Source: Vombatus ursinus
Taxonomy: Eukaryota; Chordata; Mammalia; Diprotodontia; Vombatidae
Length of the DNA stretch: 64,000 nt
Direction: 5' to 3'
NCBI RefSeq assembly: GCF_900497805.2
Contig: NW_020954582.1
Span: forward strand, 1 to 64,000
Shown: piece after piece, positions 55,440 to 64,000 of the stretch
Position numbering within the stretch: the stretch's first letter is position 1
How the letters are laid out: each line of letters begins with the position of its first letter
The notes under the pieces: model-generated
Database searches by the model: none
Told to the model about the DNA's origin: nothing
What the model saw: the letters and a program-made list of their open reading frames with translations, nothing else
Program-made: the position numbers and the translations under genes

Positions 55440-55645
55440 TATGTATCTGATAGGTAGATATATGGAGAGATAGATTGATAGATAGATATAAAGATAGATG
55501 ATAGAAAGTCAGACAGATAGATAGATAGATAGATAGACAGACAGATAGATAATAGGTAGGTAGAATCAGAGTTAGGGTTATAAATAGATGATAGGTTGGT
55601 GACCAACAGATATAGATGACAAATAAATTAAACAGATAGATAGAC
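55440..55645. repeat. Imperfect GATA microsatellite
   Basis: GATA, GACA and GGTA units with a short interruption (55560-55600). The Ser/Tyr/Leu-rich minus frame over it is an artefact. Confidence 0.92.
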
Positions 55646-55659
55646 AGAAAGACAGATGG

Positions 55660-55775
55660 ATGTGAGCTCCTTGAATACACATATTTCACTTTTGTGTGAG
55701 AGTTCCTAGCACTTTAAATGGCACTGAGTAGGTGCTTTGTAAATGCTTAGTGATTGGTTGATTGGTAAAATGCAG
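55660..55775 (+). repeat. L2/L3 LINE 3' end
   Basis: 'tgtgagctccttgaatacac', 'tagcactttaaatggcactg', 'agtaggtgctttgtaaatgc'. Confidence 0.75.
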
Positions 55776-55935
55776 TCTTCTAAATCGTGTGGGTGGGCAG
55801 CAGCACACACAAAAAGAGAATCCATTAATTGACATTTAGCAAATCCTTAAGGAAAACAGTACATCGTGCCAATGTGTAAGAACCCATCCCTATGGACTCC
55901 AGGTGCAGAATGAGGCATATGTTTTCCAAAACACT

Positions 55936-58025
55936 GAAAATAAAGGAATAGGAATCAGAATAGGAAATCAGGTAATAAAACTATCTCTTTTTGCAGAGGT
56001 TATGATGATATACTCAGAAAATCCCAGGCTCAACTAAAAGTTATTTGAAACAATTATTAATTTTAGGAAAGTAGCAGGATATAAAGTAAATCCACATAAA
56101 TCATCAGCATTCCTATATATCACAAATAAAATGCTTCAGGAAGAGATAGTAAAACATACTCCATTTAAAATAACTCTAGAAAGTATAAAATAACCTGGGA
56201 GTACACCTGCAAAAGCAAGAAACTATATGAACAAAATTATTTAAAAAAAACTTTTCATACAAATAAAATCAGATTTAAATATTTGGAGAAATGTTAAATG
56301 TTCATGGGTAGGCAGGGCCAATATAATGAAAATGGCAGTTTTACCTAAACAAATTTATGTATTCAATGCCATCCCAATTAAATTACCAAAAAAAATTTAC
56401 TTAATTAGAAAAAAAATAAAATTCATTAGGAAAAACAAAAAGTCAAAAATATCAAAAGAACTCATGGGGAAAAAAGTAAAGGAAAGAGGTTAAGCAGTAC
56501 CAGATTATAAACTATATTATAAGGCTATGATTATCAAAACTATCTGGTACTGGCTAAGAAGTAGATAGATCAATGAAACAGAGTAGACATACAATTTACA
56601 GCAGCAAATGACTACAGTAACTTTGTGTTTGACAGGTGTAAATACTTAAGTTTTGGAAATAAGAATTCATTGTTTGGTTAAAAAAAATTGTTGGGAAAGC
56701 TAGAAAGCAGTCTGGCAGAAATTGAACATAGACCAATATCTTACCCCATTTACCAAGATAAAGTCAAAATGAACACATGCCCTAGAGATAAAGAGAGATG
56801 TTTAAAAAAAAATAAGAATGTGGAACATACTGCTTATCAAACTTATGGATAGGTGAATAATTTATGAATAAATAAGGGATTGTTTGCTTGTAAGCAAGCA
56901 AAGTGAGGTACAAAATGGATAATTTCAATTACATTAAATTTTAAAAGGTTATGTACAAATAAAACAAATGTAGCCAAGATCAGAAGGAAAGTAGAAAATT
57001 GGGTGGAAATTTTGTAGGCAGTTTCTTAGATAACGGTCTCATCAAATATATAAAGAACTTTGTCAAATCTATAATAACATGAGTCATTCCCCAAATGACA
57101 AATGGTCAAAGGATATGAACAGGAAGTTTCCAATGAAGAAATCAAAATAATTTATAGTCATATAAAAATGCTCTAAATCATTATTAATTTGAGAAATGTA
57201 AATTAAAACAACTTTGAGATATCATTTTACACCGATCAGATTGGTTAAAATAAATGAAGGGGAAAGCAACAAACGTTGGAGGGGATATGGAAAAATTGGT
57301 ACAAAAATTCACTGTTAGTGGAACTGTGAACTGATCCAATCATTTTGGAGAACAATATGGAATTATTACACTCAAAGAGTTATTAAACTGTCTATACCCT
57401 TTGACCCAGCAATACCACTACTAGGTCTGTTTCCAAAGATGATTAGGGAAAAAGGAAAAGAACATATATATTCTAAAATGTTTATAGCAGCTCATTTGTG
57501 GTGGCAAAGAACTGGAAATTATAGGGATGCCCATCAATTGGAGAATGGCTGAACAAGTTGTGGTACGTGATTGTGATGTAATACTGCTGTGCTGTAAGAA
57601 ATGATGAGCTCAATGAGTATAGAAAAACATAGGTAGATTTGCATGAAATAATAAAGAGTGAAGTGAGCAGAACCAAGAAAACATTATACACAATAATAAC
57701 AATGATCTTTTAAAGAACAACTTTGAACAACTAAGTCATTTTGAATATTATAAATACTCAAATCAACTACAGAGGACTTATGAAAGATGCTATCCACCTC
57801 CAGAAAAAGAACTGATAACTCGAAGTGTATATAGAATGATTTTCTGTATGTATGTATATTTGTGTTCAATGGTAGCCATGGGGAGGTGGGGAGAAAGTTA
57901 CATAATGACTTTAATATATATTTAAAAGGAATAGCAAGTCGTACATAGTAGATTTGTAGTTTCATGGGCAATCATCATTTTCCTCTATTCTACTATATTA
58001 AGTTCAGAGTAAAATAATTTTTAAA
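55936..58025 (+). mobile_element. L1, 3' part of ORF2 and complete 3' UTR
   Basis: 5'-truncated within the RT region. The FADD motif is replaced (LFAEVMM). ORF2 C-terminal sequence runs to about 57700 with many frame breaks, followed by the 3' UTR (57800-58025, 'atagcaagtcgtacatagta', 'gtagtttcatgggcaatcat') and an A-rich end. It is the sister type of the 11820-14835 copy and shows what that 3' UTR looked like without the inserted duplicate. Confidence 0.88.
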
Positions 58026-58205
58026 GGAAAGAATACCGTGCTTAGAGTCAGAAAATCCAGGCTCAAATCTTAGCTCTACCCCGTGTGAACTGGAACAAAT
58101 TACTTCACCACTTTGGGCCCCATTTTCCCCCTTTGTAAAACAAAGGTCTCAAACTAGATGACTTCTATAGTTTCTCTCACCTCTAACCCCATGACCCTAT
58201 GATTT
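58026..58205 (+). repeat. MIR-type SINE
   Basis: Sense: 'agtcagaaaatccaggctca', 'cttagctctaccccgtgtga', 'cattttccccctttgtaaaa'. Confidence 0.7.
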
Positions 58206-58440
58206 GCATAATAACCAAAGGAAATCCAGTAGGCTATTATAGACGTCTTCTATATTTGCTAATAAAAATTTCATTGTATATGTTGAGGAGTAAATAAAAA
58301 AATAACAATAAGGGAATTGGTTTTCCTTGACCATACATATGTGTTACAAGGACTTTTTGTTCTTTTTTTATGGCAGAGGGTGTGGGGAGAAGAAAGAAGC
58401 CAGGGAGAGGTTGGCAAAAAGATGAAAGGAAGGAAGGAAG
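58206..58440. other. Unclassified DNA ending in a GGAA tract
   Basis: The purine-rich GAAAGGAAGGAAGGAAGGGA at 58424-58443 borders the HAL1 5' copy. Confidence 0.5.
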
Positions 58441-59792
58441 GGAGGGACAAGAAGTCGGAGTGAAAGCAGTGACTTGCTTGAGCTCTCCCCCAAACCCCTC
58501 CAAATACCTATGAAAAAATTGCTCTAAACAAATTCTAAAGCAGCAGAACCCGCAAAAAGACAGAGCGAAACAAATTTCCAGCCCAAAACAACCTGGATGG
58601 TTGATCAGAAAGGTATATCTCGCCCAGCTGGGAGAGGAGCACAGTTCAGTGTGGGCACGCAGGCTGCAGCGAACCTGGAGCAGGCCTCAGAGGACTGAAT
58701 CACAGGCAGCTGTGGCAGTTTCCAGACTTCTCAACCCATGAACGCCAAAGATAACTCAGAAGGTCAGTGGGAAAAGTCTGTTTCTGGGGTGAGAAAGAAG
58801 CTAGGTCTTAGCCCCAGTTCCCGAGCATGGCCCAGGGCACTGGTTGCCCTCTGAGCTTCCAGCCCACAGACTGAGGGGGAATTGAGTGGCTGATCAGAGG
58901 GGGATTGCAAGGATCTCTTTGCCAGTGCTGAACCAGGAATCTCTTGCTTTGCTCATGCTTGGATCTACATCACAGTTCTGAGGGGCGGTCCAGGGACAAG
59001 GAGGAGCGTCGAGGTGGAGCTTGTAGTGGTGGTGGAGGAGAAATCCTCCTCACAGTTCCAAGACAGAAAAGAGGGCTTGTGGTCGCTCAGAGGCCAGAGC
59101 ACAGGCCAGGAAAGGAGTAAACACCTTGCCCCTTATCAAACCACCTTGGAAGAACTGAAAATTCACAGGTCCCTAGAAGTATCTCTGAAAACAGCTGTAC
59201 AAACCCCCTGAAGCTTGGGACAGTACATTCTCCACATTGGAAGCAGACCTCTACCTTAATAAAGAGTTTGTAACTCAAGTAATTGACTGGGATCATGAGC
59301 AAACCTTGCAAGAAGTGTCAGACCATAGAATCTTTTTTTGGTAACAAAGAAGATCAAAACATACCACCAGAAGAGGACAACAAAGTCAAAGCTCCTACAT
59401 CCAAAGCCTCCGAGAAAAATAGGAATTAGTCTCAGACCTTGTAAGAGCTCAAAAAAGGATATTGAGAAGCAAGTAAGAGAAGCAGAGGAAAAACTAGGAA
59501 GAGAAATGAGAGTGATGTAAGAAAATCATGAAAAATACGTCAACAGCTTGCTAAAGGAGACCCAAAAAAATACTGAAGAAAATAACACCTTAAAAAATAG
59601 CCTAACCCAAATGGCAAAAAGAAGTCCAAAAAGCCAATGAGAAGAATGCCTTAAAAAGCAAAATTGGTCAAATGGAAAAGGAAGTCCAAAAGATTACTGA
59701 AGAAAATACTTCTTTAAAAATTAGAATAGAGCAATTGGAAGCTAGTGACTTTATCAGAAATCAAGACGCTGTAAAACAAATCCAGAAAAAAA
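58441..59792 (+). mobile_element. HAL1/L1 5' region and N-terminal ORF1, 3'-truncated
   Basis: Sense copy aligning with the 5' region and ORF1 of the HAL1 at 6591-9501. It has an element start near 58445 (acaagaagtcggag, against the consensus ccaagatggtggag), upstream frame MNAKDNSEGQWEK at 58738, and RSLEVSLKTAVQTP at 59160. ORF1 starts near 59295 (MSKPCKKCQTI) and the coiled coil is broken by stops. It ends in ORF1 at about 59790, where an A-rich site passes into a GGAA tract. Losing the 3' rather than the 5' end is unusual for a LINE. Confidence 0.82.
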
Positions 59793-59799
59793 GAAAGGA

Positions 59800-61295
59800 A
59801 GGAAGGGAAAAAGGAAAAAAAGGAAGAAAGAGTCCTATTTTTAATGTAGAAGAGAGAACAGAAGAAAAGCCAGAAGGAACCATGGATAAGCAGGAGAGCT
59901 TTGAAGGTTATATGAAACATATTATATGTTTCAAAAAGAAAACAAGCTGCACATCAGAGAGATTCACAGAATTTGTATTGTTCTACTCTATCTGTGGCAA
60001 CACACATCTTATGTGTTGTTTATGAAGTTCCCAATAAAACATGTTTTTGAATAAACAAAGACAAGGACACAGCTCTGCCCTGCTGGGAAGAAGGTTCTCC
60101 ATCACATTAAACTTTGAGGCACTTGAAGCAGAGGAGAAAACACAAGATGACCAAAAGTTCATTTTTTGGCTAAAAGACCCTACCAGCAGTGCCCCTCCCC
60201 ATGAGTCCTTGGAAGGAAAACATCTGCCTTTGCTCCAGAGTGTTTTCATGTTCTGATTCTAAAAAGCTTTGAAAACGCAAACCCAGTAGAAGAACTGGGG
60301 TCTCCTTCACCAACTGCTTTGCACCACCACCCCCTTTCCCTACAAGATGTTCCCCCCAAAAATGTGGAAAGAGTTCTCCACAGGAAACTTTATTTTGGGA
60401 ACTCATATGGCTGTTGGTGGATTTTTGTTTTGATTTTGCATTCTCAAGCTTTGGTCTGACTAAGAGCAGGGCAGAAGGACCTGATGACCTTAACCTTGAC
60501 CAAAACTCCAAGCAAATGCAGGCAAAAATTGGGCAAAAATTGACAGGAAGTCAGATCTCATCCAGAGAAGCCACCAGGAGGATGAGCAGCTCCATCAACA
60601 GTGAGTCAGCACCTGCTCTGGCCTGGCCTGGAGTCAGCCTGTACATTCACCAGAAAAAAAGGTTCAGAATAAGGCTGCTTCACTGGAGCTGTCAGTAAGT
60701 AATTCATCAACAAATGGAAGTGAGACCATTGACAGTGAAAGGAATGCTTCGTCGAAACAGGACAATGTTATGGAACTATTCGTATGGTCATAGACGGTCC
60801 GCAAACACAATGAATTCCAATATTTCCATTTTCAAATTAAAAGCAAACAAAACTCTCAGAAAGGAAAGGAGAACGGGACACTGGAATGAGCAGGGGGTGA
60901 CTTCAACGAAGCTGTTCAGTTCTGTTCATTTCTAGAATCACACAGAAGTGACAATCTTCTCATTCCTCTAGTGGAGGGTACAAAAAAAGAAATGATTCTG
61001 AACAGACAAAGTAGAAAATTAAGGCAATTATCCAGCTAATTCAAAACAAATAGAAAACAGAGACTGGGCTTGAAGCCTCAATTATCCAAATGGGCTCATA
61101 TAATGAACAAAGACAATTTGTTGTGTTGATGTTTTCTACAATTCATTTTTAAGCTGTTGACAATATTGACATAGTTCTCTCCCTTCCACATTTCCTTTTC
61201 TGAGTCCTACATTAATTTCATTTGTGATTTAACTTATTCATTGTGAAAACCTCCTTTTTTTCTGAAAATGTCATTGCCTCAGGGAAAAATCTATT
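59800..61295. other. Mostly unclassified intron DNA
   Basis: 59860-60060 has a short A/T-rich stretch with AATAAA at about 60033. 60060-61295 shows no transposon I can name. Frames of 70-117 codons occur on both strands over the same bases and none has a motif. No gene is supported. Confidence 0.4.
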
Positions 61296-61535
61296 CAGAT
61301 CCTAGATGTAGCATTGGAAGGGACCTCAGAAGCCAGGCAGCCCAGCTGCCCCATCTTACAGATACAAAGATTGAGACCTAGGGAGCTCAGTGGAGGCAGG
61401 TTTAAATTCAGAGGAGGCTTTGCTGGCCTCCCCCTCTAGGCTTCTGAAGGATAAGAGACTTGCCCAGGGTTCTGCTGGGAGTGAGTGGCTCTGACTCCAA
61501 ACCCAGCCCTCTTTCAACTGCACCATGAAGAGAAC
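61296..61535 (-). repeat. MIR-type SINE with internal extra sequence
   Basis: Antisense: 'agatcctagatgtagcattg', 'tacagatacaaagattgaga', 'gacttgcccagggttctgct', 'aacccagccctctttcaact'. About 60 bases between the core parts (61385-61445) are foreign. Confidence 0.6.
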
Positions 61536-61684
61536 TCTGACATCCCTAAAAATCATTCCATGATGAGAAGGAAAAGTTGATCTTTATTAAGTCAATAGCA
61601 ACTCAGGTGTATTCCAAAAGATTCTTCCTGTCCTCCATCCAAAAAGCAGATGCTAGACCCCAGACTAATACATGCCCTATGCAT

Positions 61685-61808
61685 AGCAATCCAGGAAGCC
61701 TGGCAAAGGAAATGGCAGGAAACCACTCCAGTATCTCTGCCAAGAAACCCCCCCCAAAATGGGGTCATGGAGAGTCAAACATGACAGAAACAACTGAACA
61801 ATAACATT
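61685..61808 (+). mobile_element. tRNA-derived marsupial SINE, 3' half
   Basis: 'aaaggaaatggcaggaaacc', 'actccagtatctctgccaag', 'aaaatggggtcatggagagt', 'gacagaaacaactgaacaat'. The head is missing. Confidence 0.8.
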
Positions 61809-61819
61809 CTAGCTCACTC

Positions 61820-62350
61820 TCCACTCATTTAATCAACAAGCATTTATTGAGTACCTACTATGTGCCTGCACTGTGTTTAGCACTTTTACAGAGATGACTT
61901 CAACTTATCCTCACAAAAATGCTGTAAGGTAGGTGCTACAATTATCTCCATTTTACAGTTGAGAAAACTGCAGGAGGGGTGGTGTAGTGACTTGTCCAGA
62001 GTCATTCAACTAGTGAGTGTCAGGAAGGACTTGAACCCTGGTCTTCCTCACCCTAAGGCTGGCCCCCCCAGCCACTACCTTCCACACTGCCTCTCAGCTA
62101 ATGTTCCTGTAACTAAGATTGGCAAAGTGTTTTGCATACGTCATCTCCTTTAATTAAGGATTTTCATAGTAAAAATAGCCAACATTTACATATCACTTTA
62201 AGGTTTGGAAAGTATTGTATGCATATATACATATATATAATGAGGTACAGAGAGGTTAAGAGGACTTACCTAGAGTCAGACAGCTAGCAAGTGTCCAGGG
62301 CAGGATGCAAACTCATTTCTTCCCAACTCTAAATTTAATAGTCTAGCCAT
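61820..62350 (-). repeat. Two MIR-type SINEs
   Basis: 61825-62100: 'tattgagtacctactatgtg', 'acagttgagaaaactgcagg', 'ggacttgaaccctggtcttc'. 62165-62345: 'aacatttacatatcacttta', 'acagagaggttaagaggact', 'gacagctagcaagtgtccag', with a small TA tract at 62220-62240. Confidence 0.7.
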
Positions 62351-62359
62351 GACTATGGT

Positions 62360-62955
62360 AGCCTAAATCTGAGCCTGATCCCTTGAGAAAGCAGGCTTCT
62401 AAAAGACCACATAATATGGGAGCTACTTTCTGGGTAGTATAAGGCATTCCCATAGCTTCAGGGAAACAGGAGGCCCTCTCTGTCCTGATATGGACCTCCA
62501 CTTATCACATTCAACCTCAGCTGTCACCCTTCAGATATTAAAAGCTACGCCAATACTACTGTATACGGCAAAGGAAAACAGAAAAATGCTCAGATGGCAA
62601 GAGTTCCTGAGCTGGGGTCCACAAACCCCCACCAGGCTGATTTCTAGGTGTCCATGAACTTGGATGGGAAGAATTCACATCTTCCTTTTGACTCTGGTTG
62701 GGTTCCTCTGAAATTGGATGTACTTATTCCAAATTGCTATTTTTCCTAAAAAGGCTGCAGTAATAGGCTGCTTCAGACCACCAAGAGACCCAAGGACTAG
62801 GCTGACAAGCCCCTCTTCTACTGGAATTTGGTGGATAACAAAGGGCAGAAGATCCCCTTATTCCCCAGTGCCCTTTATCCCTGTGAGTCCAAGACTGCTT
62901 TACTGTAGCCACTAATTTCCAGACTGATCCTGGACAGATGCCTATCATAAAGCAG
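62360..62955. other. Unclassified DNA
   Basis: 62605-62690 resembles an old mammal-wide repeat ('gagctggggtccacaaaccc', 'ggtgtccatgaacttggatg'). Otherwise nothing is recognised. Confidence 0.4.
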
Positions 62956-62957
62956 AA

Positions 62958-63205
62958 AAGGTGATGGATTATGAGTCCAAATCCTGACTCTCACTTCCTG
63001 ATGGCAAGACCTACTTCACCTTAATGGGCCTCAGTTTCCTCATCTGCAAAATGATGGGTGTTAGACTCTGTGACCTTTAATGTGTCTTCCAACTCCAATT
63101 CTAGGATCCCAGGCCTCAGTTTCCATGTCAATAACATGACAGAGGTGGACTGCCGAACACTGAAGGTCCCTTCCAGCTCTAAATCTATGACCCTATGGCC
63201 ACACC
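62958..63205 (+). repeat. Two MIR-type SINE ends in tandem
   Basis: 63025-63115 ('ctcagtttcctcatctgcaa' ... 'ccaactccaattctaggatc') and 63113-63200 ('cctcagtttccatgtcaata' ... 'ccttccagctctaaatctat') repeat the same terminal order. Confidence 0.65.
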
Positions 63206-63835
63206 TTCCCTGGTAACCTGGCTTCTGCCTTGATTTGTTGTATAAATCAGGCACAAGCTGTTTATTCTCCTGCCTAATCCTAAGACTTGATTTAATTCCC
63301 TATTTCTCTTGGCAAGTATAGGCCCTATCATTCTATGCTTAGAATCAGATAATTAGGAGGTGGTTCCTACACACTTGGACTTGTTCATGCAACTTTCAGT
63401 GAAGTCTCTCAACCCTCAATTTGTTCCAGTACTCAAAGCATTTATTCAGCTTGTCTGAGCCAGGCATTGTGCTAGGTGGGACAATAATTTTTAAAAGGAA
63501 TAATAAAAAAACCAACCTAAACATTGATCTTATATGTGTCAGAAATTCAGCTACATCCAGGGTACGTCAAAACCTCATATTGAAGCCTCAGTACAACCAG
63601 GGTGATGTTCAGGTTAGAACTGTAGCACATTCAAGGGATAAATGAAAATAACCATGACTGTCCTATGTGGTTTGGCTTCCCAAATCTGCGTAGGCAGCTG
63701 AAATAACAAACTTCAAGCAATTAACAGGAATAATGAATGGACCAAACTGCATTTCCCATCACAGCTAGCAAATATGGAAAAGCAAACCAACACAGCCTCC
63801 AATATGGACAAACGGACACAAACATTAGGTCTTAC
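63206..63835. other. Intron DNA next to the PTGFR donor
   Basis: 63425-63480 is a piece of the family at 31900-32150. The last 120 bases (63713-63835) are read in frame with the PTGFR exon on the minus strand before a stop. No other feature is seen. Confidence 0.5.
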
Positions 63836-64000
63836 CAGAAATGGGCTCCAGCAAACGCAAGAGACGCACATGATGGCCAAGAGTTGAATGATCATTTCAA
63901 AATGATGAGATCTGCCTTGTCGGTGCTGCTGATTTTTGAACTTGACTCTCAGAAGCGTGATTCCTGTGATGGCATTGCACAAGAATGAAATGGCCAGGGC
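63836..64000 (-). CDS. PTGFR: PTGFR coding exon (TM5 end, ICL3, first half of TM6), partial at window edge
   Basis: This exon encodes 55 residues of the prostaglandin F2-alpha receptor (FP), a Gq-coupled class A GPCR of the plasma membrane. Seen directly on the minus strand: ALAISFLCNAITGITLLRVK, then a basic, glutamine-rich third loop (KNQQHRQGRSHH), then TM6 ending MCVSCVCWSPFL with the CWxP motif. It matches my recollection of human FP almost residue for residue. The exon ends after a complete CTG codon and is followed at once by a consensus donor GTAAGA (63835 downward), so the intron is phase 0. The rest of this exon lies beyond 64000. The frame stays open past the donor for 40 more codons to a stop at 63713. 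Identification is secure; the exact 5' limit is not visible here. Confidence 0.96.

Larger units (their letters stand above)
31793..63835 (-). other. PTGFR: PTGFR intron (~32 kb, phase 0) splitting TM6
   Basis: The interval lies between the GTAAGA donor (63835-63830) and the TTCTCTCCTAG acceptor (ending 31793) of the two PTGFR coding exons. The position of the split, within TM6 just after CWSPFL, is the conserved site of the last coding intron in prostanoid receptor genes. The intron is packed with retroelements in both orientations, which are listed separately. No other multi-exon gene is evident inside it. Confidence 0.9.

Noticed and set aside
55440-55645. Regular GATA/GACA units resembling a repeat-spacer array
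   Set aside because: Simple 4-bp tandem repeat with no unique spacers, in a vertebrate genome; not CRISPR.
59672-60025. 117-codon frame joining L1 ORF1 sequence to downstream DNA
   Set aside because: The first half is HAL1 coiled coil and the rest is unrelated intron sequence; an accidental read-through frame.

Overview
The window is vertebrate, almost certainly marsupial, nuclear DNA. The evidence is a set of LINE-1 copies with long purine-rich spacers, half-LINE elements that carry only ORF1 (HAL1 type), tRNA-derived SINEs with the head 'ggcagctaggtgg', and very many MIR, CR1/L2/L3 and RTE remnants. The species cannot be settled from the sequence alone.

One host gene is recognised with confidence: the prostaglandin F2-alpha receptor gene (PTGFR), on the minus strand. 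The exon entering at the right edge (63836-64000) encodes the end of TM5, the third intracellular loop and the first half of TM6. It is joined through a phase-0 intron of about 32 kb to the last coding exon (31487-31792), which encodes the rest of TM6, TM7 and the C-terminal tail. A likely 3' UTR runs from 31486 to about 28915. Its only AATAAA/ATTAAA-type hexamer is an ATTAAA preceded by several TGTA motifs.

Layout. 1-2600: old HAL1/L1 and CR1-type remnants. 2600-9735: an ORF2-bearing L1 interrupted by an almost full-length antisense HAL1 with a perfect 14-bp target-site duplication. 9735-16550: unique DNA, a SINE, a decayed L1 carrying a 215-bp internal duplication inside its 3' microsatellite, and an L1 inverted by twin priming. 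16550-28900: old SINE, CR1 and HAL1 fragments and two RTE-like LINE remnants, downstream of PTGFR. 28900-31792: PTGFR 3' UTR and last coding exon. 31793-63835: the PTGFR intron, filled with L1, HAL1, CR1/L2, MIR and SINE copies, microsatellites, a possible processed pseudogene near 42 kb, and several repeat-free blocks that could be regulatory. 63836-64000: PTGFR exon.

Most open reading frames of 60-130 codons here are chance frames or pieces of transposons. I recognise no bacterial genes, CRISPR arrays, tRNA or rRNA genes, and no endogenous retrovirus or Polinton. I did not find a clear new biological system. The most unusual signals are: a possible intron-retention isoform of PTGFR with a hydrophobic 40-residue tail; two upstream reading frames in the HAL1 5' region; the templated duplication inside an L1 microsatellite; two inverted L1 ends that share a non-standard 3' tail; and a 73-codon coding-like stretch followed by a poly(A) signal.
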